Source of the DNA: Mobiluncus porci
GTDB lineage: Bacteria; Actinomycetota; Actinomycetes; Actinomycetales; Actinomycetaceae
Assembly (NCBI RefSeq): GCF_009695935.1
Contig: NZ_VUMY01000002.1
Span: 116,789-180,788, forward strand
Length of the DNA stretch: 64,000 nt
Direction of reading: 5' to 3'
In this document: positions 17,436-24,924 of the stretch, piece by piece
How positions within the stretch are numbered: position 1 is the stretch's first letter
How the letters are laid out: each line of letters starts with the position of its first letter
Translations under genes and position numbers: made by a program
Notes under the pieces: model-generated
Seen by the model: only the letters and a program-made list of their open reading frames with translations
Databases searched by the model: none
What the model was told of the DNA's origin: nothing

Positions 17436-17490
17436 GGGGACGGTTTCGGCTTTGCGGAGGCGTAAGCCAGAGCAAAGAAGAACCGTCCCC
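17436..17490. repeat. Dispersed hairpin repeat, copy 2 of 3
   Basis: It starts GGGGACGGTTTCGG and ends AGAACCGTCCCC, with a GGCGTAAGCC core. See 9704-9754 and 34940-34994. Confidence 0.55.
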
Positions 17491-17498
17491 GAGACCGC

Positions 17499-17576
17499 GC
17501 AGCCGGAGTGGGTCAGACCTCGGTGCGCAGCCGGAGCGGGTCAGACCTCGGAGCCGGAGCGGGTCAGACCTCGGTG
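17499..17576. repeat. Three tandem units around GGGTCAGACC
   Basis: The unit AGCCGGAGCGGGTCAGACC plus CTCGG occurs three times in a row with 25-28-base spacing. The core returns inverted at about 17595 and 17694-17712 (GGTCTGACCC). No gene covers it. Confidence 0.5.
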
Positions 17577-17764
17577 GCGTAACGAAGTGGAGCCAGCAGG
17601 GTCTGACCCCGACCGTGAAGCCGTTTAAAACAACTCCGCTACGCCAGAAGGGTCAGCCCCTTCCAGCTCCGTTCCCTTCGGTCACTACGCCGGAGAGGTC
17701 TGACCCGCTTGGCTACGCTTCGCTTCGGGGATTGCCCCGCGCTCGGTATTGGCTTCGGGGCGTA

Positions 17765-17889
17765 CACGAATGTACGGCGTAAACCCACCGCGCCTTAGCG
17801 TCCCTTACCCCAAAACGCCAAGACCAACGCAAACACTTATACGCTCGGCCGAACAATCTCGAGCTAACCGGTTAGGCCTTACATTCGTG
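17765..17889. repeat. 125-base MITE-like element, copy A
   Basis: The ends are CACGAATGTACGG (17765-17777) and CCTTACATTCGTG (17877-17889), inverted repeats with one mismatch. A second copy of exactly the same length lies at 63541-63665 in the opposite orientation. The two share the internal stretch CCAAAACGCCAAGACCA. No reading frame spans it. It could be a non-autonomous mobile element or a structured RNA. Confidence 0.6.
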
Positions 17890-17960
17890 AACACTGCCGT
17901 GGGTTTCTGGTGGGGCTCGGGCGGGTATTGCGGGGGTTTCGTTCTCCTGCCGCAAGTTTT

Positions 17961-18018
17961 TACCAGTGGGTGCGGGCCAGAATGGTAAATATACCATTCT
18001 GGCCCGCACCCGCTGGTA
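17961..18018. repeat. 58-base palindrome
   Basis: Two 27-base arms (17961-17987 and 17992-18018) flank a 4-base AATA spacer, with a single mismatch. The arm begins TACCAGTGGGTGCGGGCCAG. It is the same family as 63433-63490. It ends 35 bases before the transporter start and 22 bases before its -10 hexamer. Confidence 0.75.
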
Positions 18019-18040
18019 GATCACTGGTGAAGATTTGGGA

Positions 18041-18046
18041 TAAACT
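18041..18046 (+). promoter_or_regulatory. -10 hexamer TAAACT
   Basis: It stands 6 bases ahead of the GTG at 18053, which fits a leaderless transcript. No ribosome site is present. Confidence 0.5.
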
Positions 18047-18052
18047 GGCGTG

Positions 18053-19531
18053 GTGGGAATCGGAAATAAGCTTAAAAAGATAGCACTCGGCGCCGTTGAC
18101 GCCGCTCGGTCCAAAGATTCGGCAGCGGCGAAAGCCGCCCAACGGCAAGCCGCTGACTCGAAAACCCTTGATGAAGTCACCGCCATCGAGGCTGCCGACT
18201 CTGCCGGACTGGCCGCTTGGCCGGCCGGAATGCGCTACGCGCTTGGGATTGCTGGACTTTTCGCGGTAGTGGCAGGTCTCGGGATTATCGCCCCTGTCTT
18301 TACTCCAGCTTTCCTCGCGCTATGTATGGCCTTGACGCTATACCCTATTTCTCAATGGATGATCCGCCACAATGTTCCCGCCGCCCTGGCTGCCATCTTA
18401 AACATTGTCCTCATGTTCGCTATCATGCTCGGGGTGACGGGTCTCATCGCCGGAGCGCTCACTGCTGTCACGACGGAACTTCCCCGCTACCAGGACAAGT
18501 TTCAAGACCTCTACCAAAACGGCATCAACTATCTTGAAACACTGGGTAACAAGTTCGACATTGATACCTCCTCCGTGACCAACCCCGCACAACAGGTTGA
18601 TCTCGGAAGAATCACTTCCTTCGCGGGAGGCCTTGCCACTTCCCTCGGCGGGGCGGGAACGACAACGTTCTATTTCGTCATGGTGGCGATTTTCCTCGTC
18701 GGCGACCTGGTTGTGGTGCGCCGCCGCGGGGCCGAACTCGCCTCCTACGCGCCGGGTTTGGCCATCTCCTTGCGGAATTTCTCCCGCGGCGCGCGGATGT
18801 ACTTCATCATGGCGACGGTTTTCGGTGCCGGAGTCGCGATTCTCGACATTATTGTCATGTATATTTTCCAAGTCCCCACCCCGATTACCTGGGGGATTCT
18901 CGCGTTCGTCGCGAACTACATTCCCGCAGTGGGCTTCATTGTCTCGATGATTCCGCCAGTCTTGATGGTTTTGGTCACCCGCGGGGTCGGGCCGGCCATC
19001 GGCGTGGCAGTGTGTTTCATCGTGATATCTTTCGCGGTGTTCAACTTCATCCAGCCGCGGTTCGCCGGATCGGCGGTCGGCCTGAACGGGACCGTTTCCT
19101 TCCTGTCCTTGATGGTGTGGTCGGCAGTGCTGGGGCCGCTCGGGGCGGTTGTGTCCGTCCCGATGACGCTGTTCATCAAGGCGATATTTATTGATGCCGA
19201 CGCGAGAACCGCGTGGATTGATGTCTTCTTAAGACCGGGGGATGGGCCCGTTCTGGGAAACAAACAGCGTAAACGCGACAAGAACGGCGACGGAATCGAC
19301 GACGAGACCGGAGAGGCTGTCAAGGTGGATCGGCGCACCCGCGAGGAGCAGGTTCGCGAGGCCGCCGAGGCCGAACGCTTGCGGGCGGAGGCAACGATTC
19401 ACGAGCTCAACGAGGCTGAACAAGCGCGAATCAACAGCCGCCAGTCCAAGCAGGCCACGGCGTCTCCCGCGGAGCGAGCCAGCACCGATTCTTCCCTCGA
19501 GAAACCGGAGCCTTCCGAGAAATCCGTGTAG
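18053..19531 (+). CDS. AI-2E family transporter (PerM/YdiK type)
   Basis: The 492-residue product is a polytopic membrane protein of the AI-2E exporter superfamily. Visible features are about eight hydrophobic segments between residues 55 and 380, the long loop between segments (about residues 140-195), and the family-typical WGILAFVANYIPAVGFIVSM and FNFIQPRFAGSAVGLNGTVS blocks. The substrate cannot be told; the family name does not prove autoinducer transport. The last 90 residues are a charged, helical cytoplasmic tail (EEQVREAAEAERLRAEAT). The tail starts with DKNGDGIDDETGE, which looks like a calcium-binding loop. I chose the GTG at 18053 over 18050 because of the -10 at 18041-18046. Confidence 0.85.
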   Translation: MGIGNKLKKIALGAVDAARSKDSAAAKAAQRQAADSKTLDEVTAIEAADSAGLAAWPAGMRYALGIAGLFAVVAGLGIIAPVFTPAFLALCMALTLYPISQWMIRHNVPAALAAILNIVLMFAIMLGVTGLIAGALTAVTTELPRYQDKFQDLYQNGINYLETLGNKFDIDTSSVTNPAQQVDLGRITSFAGGLATSLGGAGTTTFYFVMVAIFLVGDLVVVRRRGAELASYAPGLAISLRNFSRGARMYFIMATVFGAGVAILDIIVMYIFQVPTPITWGILAFVANYIPAVGFIVSMIPPVLMVLVTRGVGPAIGVAVCFIVISFAVFNFIQPRFAGSAVGLNGTVSFLSLMVWSAVLGPLGAVVSVPMTLFIKAIFIDADARTAWIDVFLRPGDGPVLGNKQRKRDKNGDGIDDETGEAVKVDRRTREEQVREAAEAERLRAEATIHELNEAEQARINSRQSKQATASPAERASTDSSLEKPEPSEKSV

Positions 19532-19642
19532 TAGGCGGGTTCGAGCGTAAGTCGTGGGGGCGGCTCCAAGTGGCGCGACGAACGTAGGCACTCGAAGCCG
19601 ACACCCTTGGCGTAGCGTTTGAGGAGTCAGTCGTTTTACTGA
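19532..19642. other. Convergent gap without a clear terminator
   Basis: These 110 bases separate the transporter gene from the converging PLDNc_N gene. I see no strong hairpin and no reading frame. Confidence 0.4.
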
Positions 19643-20155
19643 TTACTGAGAAGAAGCGTTTGAACCGCCAGGAGAATCGGCTTCGGGTTTTTCTCGAGAT
19701 TGCGGGGAATCCTTAGAATCTTCGGAATCGTCAGAGTCCTCCGAACCCGCAGGCGGCGTTTCATTTTTAGCGGCATCCTCGGCCTCGCGCTGTTTACGCT
19801 GGTATTCCTCACGCTGCTTGTCGCGCAGTTTGCGCGAAACTTCCTCGAGAAACTCCGGATCGTCATCGGGGGCTCGGGGCGTGTCCGACTTCTTTTGCCG
19901 ACCAAAAGACATCGGGACGTGGTCTTTGCTGGACCAAATACTCGGCTCAAAACGCCCGCCCTTCGCCTCCGCGGCAGCCACCCGCGAGACTACAATCCAC
20001 GCAATCGGCCCGATGGGCGTAATCAAAAGAATCAGTAAAATCCACAGCACCTTCGGGAGTTTCCCCGGCATGGAATCACTCGGGGTCCGAATACAATCCA
20101 CCAGCGCATACAGGGTCAGAACAACCCACAGGAGAAAAAGCACGACTCTACCCAC
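19643..20155 (-). CDS. PLDNc_N-domain membrane protein with acidic tail
   Basis: The 170-residue product starts at a GTG (20155) and has two hydrophobic segments, about residues 3-20 and 36-58, with LYALVDCIRTP between them and PIGPIAWIVV at the end. This is the two-helix unit found at the N-terminus of cardiolipin synthases (PLDNc_N), here without any phospholipase D domain. The remaining 110 residues are hydrophilic, with a helical Glu/Lys/Arg/Gln stretch and a Ser/Asp/Glu-rich end (SEDSDDSEDSKDS). TAAGAT ends 7 bases before the GTG and there is no ribosome site, so the transcript is probably leaderless. Function is unknown. It converges on the transporter gene. Confidence 0.75.
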   Translation of the reverse strand: MGRVVLFLLWVVLTLYALVDCIRTPSDSMPGKLPKVLWILLILLITPIGPIAWIVVSRVAAAEAKGGRFEPSIWSSKDHVPMSFGRQKKSDTPRAPDDDPEFLEEVSRKLRDKQREEYQRKQREAEDAAKNETPPAGSEDSDDSEDSKDSPQSREKPEADSPGGSNASSQ

Positions 20156-20162
20156 GGTCTTT

Positions 20163-20168
20163 ATCTTA
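20163..20168 (-). promoter_or_regulatory. -10 hexamer TAAGAT
   Basis: On the minus strand it ends 7 bases before the GTG at 20155, a leaderless arrangement. Confidence 0.5.
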
Positions 20169-20287
20169 ACTGATAGTCGCGCGGCTTGCCCCGCGAGCCC
20201 GTTTTTATCTCAAAAATATGCTGGCAAAGGACCTCCGCGGAGCCACATTCACCAACGGTTGTCGGGGTATAAGCGCTAGGACTGTGC

Positions 20288-20293
20288 TAGCTT
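20288..20293 (+). promoter_or_regulatory. Extended -10 hexamer TAGCTT
   Basis: TGTGC precedes the hexamer (extended -10 type), and the ATG at 20300 follows after 6 bases, so the transcript is probably leaderless. Confidence 0.5.
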
Positions 20294-20299
20294 AAAAGT

Positions 20300-20734
20300 A
20301 TGAGATTCAAAACCGCGTCCACCTGGGCTCTTCTCGGCATCCTGTTCCTCGTGATTGCGCTGCTTCCGGCAATCCTTGTGCCGGTAATGAAAAGCGCGGG
20401 GGATGAAGGCGGGATGATGACCATCCTGCTGATTTTCTATACCATCATCCCGCTGACTTGCGTGACTTTGGCGGTGATTGATGGGGTCCGCAATGGCTGG
20501 TCGATTCTTTGGCTCATTATCCCCGCCCTCGCTTTTCTCGCGCCCTGGGGGTACATCACGGGTTGGAACCCCACCGCCTGGATTTTCCCGCTGGCTTACG
20601 GCCTCATCTCTCAGGTCAGCAATTTGCTGGCCTCGATTGTTTACTTTGCCACTCACCGCTCTCAGCGAAACGCCCCCAACGCGGGCCCAGATATCGCGGA
20701 ACCCTCTACCGGAACAGCAAAGCCACCAGCGTAA
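20300..20734 (+). CDS. Small four-helix membrane protein
   Basis: The 144-residue product has about four hydrophobic segments (near residues 8-30, 40-62, 68-88 and 93-115), with two Trp-rich turns (RNGWSILWLIIP, APWGYITGWNPTAWIFP) and a polar C-terminus. I recognise no family. Its last 29 bases overlap the 3' end of the AEC transporter gene on the other strand, so the two are convergent without a terminator between them. It is preceded by a leaderless-type promoter and stands alone as a transcription unit. Confidence 0.7.
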   Translation: MRFKTASTWALLGILFLVIALLPAILVPVMKSAGDEGGMMTILLIFYTIIPLTCVTLAVIDGVRNGWSILWLIIPALAFLAPWGYITGWNPTAWIFPLAYGLISQVSNLLASIVYFATHRSQRNAPNAGPDIAEPSTGTAKPPA

Positions 20735-21785
20735 CAATCGGGAAAGACAATAAAGTCGTCACAATCATCGCATTCGCGGCCAGCCTCGATCCGGCACCGA
20801 ACTTCATGGCATAGACAAAGACATTGTTGGCGGTCGGAAAACTCGCCACCACCATCGAAGCCAAGAGCATCTTGCCGCTCACCCCGAAGGCCAGGCAGAG
20901 CCCGTAAGTCACTAAAGGGCTCAAAATCACGCGGAAAACCACCGCGGTAGAAAGCGCCGGAAGTTCAGAGCCCATCTCCTTGAAGGTGGAGCGCGCGGCG
21001 TTAATCCCGACCGCGAGCATCAGCATCGGGACGACTGCGGTGGCGAGCATATTGACCGGAGCGTGGATGACTTCCGGAACGGGGAGGCCGGTCGCGCCCC
21101 AAATCAGGCCGATGACGAGGCCATATAGTGGCGGTTGCTTGATGACGGGAACGAGTGAAGCCCGAAAAGAGGCGAGCGCAAAGTGGAGTTTCGAGGGGGT
21201 TTTTTGAGGGTTCATCTTTGAGTCTGTTCCGTCACTCGTGTGATTTTTGCCATCGCTGCCACTATTTCCACTGATGGGCAAATTCTCCCGAGTTACGTCA
21301 CTAACCCCGGCAATCTTCGAGTTTAACCTGTTGTTGCGTTGGTCGGTTTGGCGGCCAAGCAGCCAAAACGACACCGGCATCATCACCCCGAGCTGGAACA
21401 GCATAATCGCCGCCGCGAGCGTGGGGTCGCCTGTAATCGCCACCAGATAGGGGATTCCGATATTGCCCGCGTTGGTATAGGAGGCGGCCAGCGCGCCGAT
21501 GGTCTGCTCCCCGTCGCGAAGGCCAAAGAAGCGGATTGCGAGGAAGTAGTAGACAGCGAAAAGGGCAGTGGCAGCAAGGACATTCACCAAGAGCCCCTTG
21601 GAAAACACCTCGGAGATGTGGGCGGGCTGGACGGCCTGAAAAATCATGGCCGGCAGCGGCAGCGCAAAACAGACTTTCGTTATCGCCGTATCGGAGCCAG
21701 CCGGCGCCAACCCTACTTTCGCTAAGACGAATCCCGCGGCAATAATCGCCAGCAGGCTCCACAGTGCCATCAGAACATCAATCAC
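20706..21785 (-). CDS. AEC family transporter (auxin efflux carrier type)
   Basis: The 359-residue product belongs to the AEC/BART permeases. About ten hydrophobic segments fall in two five-helix halves, MALWSLLAIIAAGFVLAKVG at the N-terminus and FRVILSPLVTYGLC and MVVASFPTANNVFVYAMKFG in the second half. The substrate is probably a carboxylate or a similar small anion, judging from the family only. The loop between the halves (about residues 145-205) is long and polar (Asn, Ser, Asp, Lys). A GTG start at 21785 stands 7 bases after TAGACT on the minus strand. Confidence 0.85.
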   Translation of the reverse strand: MIDVLMALWSLLAIIAAGFVLAKVGLAPAGSDTAITKVCFALPLPAMIFQAVQPAHISEVFSKGLLVNVLAATALFAVYYFLAIRFFGLRDGEQTIGALAASYTNAGNIGIPYLVAITGDPTLAAAIMLFQLGVMMPVSFWLLGRQTDQRNNRLNSKIAGVSDVTRENLPISGNSGSDGKNHTSDGTDSKMNPQKTPSKLHFALASFRASLVPVIKQPPLYGLVIGLIWGATGLPVPEVIHAPVNMLATAVVPMLMLAVGINAARSTFKEMGSELPALSTAVVFRVILSPLVTYGLCLAFGVSGKMLLASMVVASFPTANNVFVYAMKFGAGSRLAANAMIVTTLLSFPIVTLVALLFR

Positions 21786-21792
21786 GCCACAA

Positions 21793-21798
21793 AGTCTA
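21793..21798 (-). promoter_or_regulatory. -10 hexamer TAGACT
   Basis: On the minus strand it ends 7 bases before the GTG at 21785. No ribosome site is seen, so the transcript is probably leaderless. Confidence 0.45.
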
Positions 21799-21833
21799 AC
21801 CTCTTAGGCATTGCCTCGAATCTCTACCGCCCC

Positions 21834-22127
21834 GAATTTATCCCGTCCTTTGCGTCGTTGCTGGCGCAGGTCGCGGATGACAAGGTGCGAACTAGGGCGG
21901 CGCGGAGCTTACGGGCGCAGCGGAGCGAAAGACCGGACTCAGCGCGAGACTGAGGGGTGAGAGTTTTGCTATAACCATAGCAAAACTCGAGGGGACTCTT
22001 CCCCTTTTGTCTCGCGCGAGCCGGTCTCGCGACGTGCGCCCGACCAAAAAATAAAGGAACCGCGTTTACGCAAGCCAGAGGTTTGCAGTATCTAAGCCAG
22101 CAACGACTACTAAGAGGGATAAATTTA
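21834..22127. repeat. Nested inverted-repeat element of about 300 bases
   Basis: Outer arms are at 21834-21865 and 22096-22127 (imperfect, sharing TTTATCCC and CGTTGCTGGC). Inner arms are at 21930-21950 and 22009-22027 (AGACCGG, then GCGCGAGAC). At the centre is a perfect 12-base hairpin, GAGTTTTGCTAT / ATAGCAAAACTC, with an AACC loop (21961-21988). The right outer arm reaches the menE stop codon. The whole could fold into one long structure. It may terminate menE, be a MITE, or encode a structured RNA. Confidence 0.6.
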
Positions 22128-23747
22128 CCTAACCCAGGCCCGTCCTGCCCACAACTCCCGTTGGGCAATCGCGGCCGCCTCCGAGCGGTCGATCTTTCCG
22201 GGACCCAGCAAGGGCAGATGCTGGACAATCACGATGACCCGCGGGGCGTGAGCCGCGCCGAGCTCGGCGGTGACCGCGGTCCGAATGCGGGCCGCGAGCG
22301 AATCCGGCTCCGAGACGGTTCCATCCACGCCGCGAATCCCGAGGGAGGCTGGCGAACCCATCATCGGAGCGAGCAAATCCACGTCAATGTCTTGCCCGGG
22401 TACGACGAGCGCTGTCACCAACTCGCCCCAGCGGGCGTCGGGCAGCCCGACCACGCAAATATCCCCCACTCCGGCGACGGCGCGGGAAGCCTCCTCGACT
22501 GCCGAAGCATGGACTTTCACTCCGCCCGTGTTGATGACATCATCAGTCCGGCCTTGGATAATGAGACGAGGGCCTTCCATCCGGCCCGTGTCGGAGGTCT
22601 TGAACCAGCGGCGCGGCCCCATCTGGATCCACGGCGATTCCTCTCCGGCAGCGGGTTTTTCGAGGTAATCTTCCATCAAGGTGGTGCCGCTGATCCACAC
22701 GGTGTCACCGACGGTAGACACCTGGGTCCCCACCAGCGGCACCCCGTCATAGACGCAACCCCCACAGGTTTCAGTCATCCCGTAGGTCTCCACCACGTGC
22801 CATCCGGCGGCCTTGGCGCGGTCAGCCAAGAACGGGGTAAACGCGGCTCCACCCACGAGAATGGCGCGGACTTTCGCCAGCGCCTCCACCGGCTCCCCGC
22901 CTTCGTCGAGAATCTTGGAAACCTGGGTCGGAACCAGGGAAATATAGGCGGGAATCTTCGGGTCTTTGGTGGCGCGCTCCACCGCGCGCACGAGGTGTTG
23001 CGGCTTGAAACCTTTAGTGGTGTCCACGATGACCGGCTTCGTTCCCGAGATGAGGGAACGCGTCAAAACCTGGAGGCCCGCAATGTGATTGACGGGAAGC
23101 ACCACAATCCAGCGTCCCGGCCCGCCGAGCGCGGCAATGGTGGAACGCGCCGAAGATACGAGCGCGGCCGCGGAAAGCGCCACGAGGTGTCCGGTTCCAG
23201 TTTGTGAACCGGAAGTCTGCATAATCAGGTCGGTTCGGCTCGGCAAGGGACCCTTCAAACGGGCTTTGAGCTGGCGTTTAGCCTCTGCAGGATCGGCTCC
23301 CGCGGCGATGGGGACGAGGATCTCTTTGACCTCGTCACACTGGGGGGTAGAGGATTCAACAAGGGACGACTCGCTTCCGGCTGTGCCGGAGGCTTCCGGC
23401 TGACCTTTGCCGACTTCGTCTTCAGAGCCACTTGCGGAACCGGCACTACCAGCTACCTTGGCGGTTTCGGCACCCTCAGCCGAAGCGACCGAACCCGCAG
23501 AACCCGACGAGTTTGCTGGCGGAGCCGAAGTTACCTCCGTTACCGCGCCTTCCGCGTCCTCGGGGTATCCCCAATCGTAGTCATCATCCAGGGGCAGTCC
23601 CTCGCGAACCCGACGCTCCTCCGCAGTCAGGTGTGGCTCGATCAAAGCGCTCAGAACCTCGGCCAAACTCACGACTGAGGCGGGATTCGTCCCTCCCGCC
23701 ATGACCCGGAAACGCACGGGAACTCCCCGCTTTGACGTGTCACTCAC
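22125..23747 (-). CDS. menE: o-Succinylbenzoate-CoA ligase
   Basis: MenE activates o-succinylbenzoate with ATP and CoA in menaquinone synthesis. Visible AMP-binding enzyme motifs are LIMQTSGSQTGTGHLVALS (phosphate loop), ETYGMTETCGGCVYDG, the TSDTGRMEGPRLIIQGRTDD hinge block and GPGKIDRSEAAAI near the end with the catalytic Lys. At 540 residues it is well above actinobacterial MenE size. The extra length is a Ser/Ala/Gly/Glu-rich insertion at about residues 70-140. I prefer the GTG at 23747, with GGAAGG 7 bases upstream, over the GTG at 23756. It is divergent from the DUF3048 gene. Confidence 0.88.
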   Translation of the reverse strand: MSDTSKRGVPVRFRVMAGGTNPASVVSLAEVLSALIEPHLTAEERRVREGLPLDDDYDWGYPEDAEGAVTEVTSAPPANSSGSAGSVASAEGAETAKVAGSAGSASGSEDEVGKGQPEASGTAGSESSLVESSTPQCDEVKEILVPIAAGADPAEAKRQLKARLKGPLPSRTDLIMQTSGSQTGTGHLVALSAAALVSSARSTIAALGGPGRWIVVLPVNHIAGLQVLTRSLISGTKPVIVDTTKGFKPQHLVRAVERATKDPKIPAYISLVPTQVSKILDEGGEPVEALAKVRAILVGGAAFTPFLADRAKAAGWHVVETYGMTETCGGCVYDGVPLVGTQVSTVGDTVWISGTTLMEDYLEKPAAGEESPWIQMGPRRWFKTSDTGRMEGPRLIIQGRTDDVINTGGVKVHASAVEEASRAVAGVGDICVVGLPDARWGELVTALVVPGQDIDVDLLAPMMGSPASLGIRGVDGTVSEPDSLAARIRTAVTAELGAAHAPRVIVIVQHLPLLGPGKIDRSEAAAIAQRELWAGRAWVR

Positions 23748-23769
23748 CCTATTCACCTTCCGAACGCGC

Positions 23770-23775
23770 TACAGT
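23770..23775 (+). promoter_or_regulatory. -10 hexamer TACAGT
   Basis: It stands 6 bases before the ATG at 23782, with no ribosome site, so the transcript is probably leaderless. It lies in the 34-base gap divergent to menE. Confidence 0.5.
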
Positions 23776-23781
23776 TGATTT

Positions 23782-24879
23782 ATGGCTGCTACCTGGGAGA
23801 ATACCGCTGCAATGGGGCAAACGGAACCTGACCGGCGTGGAAAAACAGCTAATCCAAGATTGATTCTAGCGGTTATCGGCCTGACTTGTGGACTCCTCGG
23901 GTCTTTCGGGCTTACAGCCTGCACGAATTCGCTCCCCGAGAAGCCGGCGGCTACGGCCCCTGCGGTCGAGACCGGGCCGGTCGTGGCGGAAAGCTGGCCG
24001 TTGACGGGTTTGGATCGTCCGGATGGGGGTCCGCGACGACCCGCGGTGGCGGTGAAGATTGAGAACACGGCCAGCGCGCGCCCCCAATCTGGGTTAGAGT
24101 CGGCCGATATTGTGTTTGAAGAAATGGTCGAAGGCGGACTGACGCGGTTTAATGCGATTTTCCATTCGCAAACTCCGGAGGAAATCGGACCGGTTCGCTC
24201 GGTAAGACCCATGGACACGGCAATCGCGGCGCCCTTTGGGGCCATGCTGGTTTATTCCGGGGGCGTTCCGCAATTCGAGGCCAAAGTGAAAGCAGCGGGG
24301 TTGCGCGGTTATAACGAGGATGAAGCGCTGGGGGCGTCTTATCGCGTGAACTGGCGGCGGATGCCGCATAATCTCTATCTTTCGATTCCGAAGCTATTCG
24401 AGAAAGTCGGGATTGAGGGGGTTCCGGAGCCGGATTCGGCCTTTGATTTCGCGCGTAACGGGGAGAACCCGACCGTAGTGGATGCGGGGGTTCCGGCGGG
24501 GCAGATTTTGGTGAATTTCCCGAGCGCGCGAGTGCGGTTTGACTGGAATGGGTCGAAATGGCAGCGCGTCGATGAAGGCATGGCTGTCGCGGCACGCTCG
24601 GGGGCTCCGTTGCAGGCCGATAATGTGGTTGTCATCAAGACCACTACTATCGAGACCACGGTTCGTGACGCAGCGGGCTTTCCGGTTCCTGAGACTGTCC
24701 TCGAAGGTGGAGGCCAAGCCTATGTGGCTACCGGCGGGAAAGTGATGGATGCCGAGTGGTATAAGGACTCCGAGGGATCCCCGCTGAGACTGACCGACGT
24801 TGCGGGCGCGCCGATTGTGCTCGCCCCGGGGCAAACCTGGGTGGAGCTCCTGGCGGCGGGGAGTTTTAGTTATCAGTAA
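23782..24879 (+). CDS. DUF3048-domain lipoprotein (YerB-like)
   Basis: The 365-residue product has a signal region (LILAVIGLTCGLLGSFG) ending in the lipobox LTAC, then a two-part DUF3048 domain. Diagnostic blocks are PLTGL, RPAVAVKIENTASARPQSGL, DIVFEEMVEGGLTRF, and IGPVRSVRPMDTAIAAPFGA, followed by YSGG. The role of the family is not established; members are secreted or surface lipoproteins. It sits alone between menE and menB and is not an obvious pathway member. The start is an ATG 6 bases after a TACAGT hexamer. Confidence 0.85.
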   Translation: MAATWENTAAMGQTEPDRRGKTANPRLILAVIGLTCGLLGSFGLTACTNSLPEKPAATAPAVETGPVVAESWPLTGLDRPDGGPRRPAVAVKIENTASARPQSGLESADIVFEEMVEGGLTRFNAIFHSQTPEEIGPVRSVRPMDTAIAAPFGAMLVYSGGVPQFEAKVKAAGLRGYNEDEALGASYRVNWRRMPHNLYLSIPKLFEKVGIEGVPEPDSAFDFARNGENPTVVDAGVPAGQILVNFPSARVRFDWNGSKWQRVDEGMAVAARSGAPLQADNVVVIKTTTIETTVRDAAGFPVPETVLEGGGQAYVATGGKVMDAEWYKDSEGSPLRLTDVAGAPIVLAPGQTWVELLAAGSFSYQ

Positions 24880-24912
24880 GCGGAGCAAACGGGCACGCTC
24901 CGCAAGAACAGC

Positions 24913-24918
24913 TATGCT
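24913..24918 (+). promoter_or_regulatory. -10 hexamer TATGCT
   Basis: It stands 6 bases before the ATG of menB at 24925. No ribosome site is seen, so the transcript is probably leaderless. Confidence 0.5.
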
Positions 24919-24924
24919 GGGATT

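Larger units (their letters stand above)
17391..18052. other. Repeat-rich intergenic region, no gene
   Basis: These 660 bases between rpoC and the transporter gene hold no convincing reading frame. They contain a single palindrome arm (17395-17421), hairpin repeat copy 2 (17436-17490), three tandem units with inverted echoes (17499-17712), a 125-base element with inverted ends (17765-17889) and a 58-base palindrome (17961-18018). Confidence 0.6.

Noticed and set aside
17961..18018. Palindromes considered as CRISPR repeats
   Set aside because: They are single inverted repeats, not regularly spaced direct repeats, and have no spacers or cas genes near them.
22083..23207. Plus-strand frame of 374 codons opposite menE
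   Set aside because: It is antisense to MenE, whose AMP-binding motifs are clear. The product would be low-complexity and without motif.
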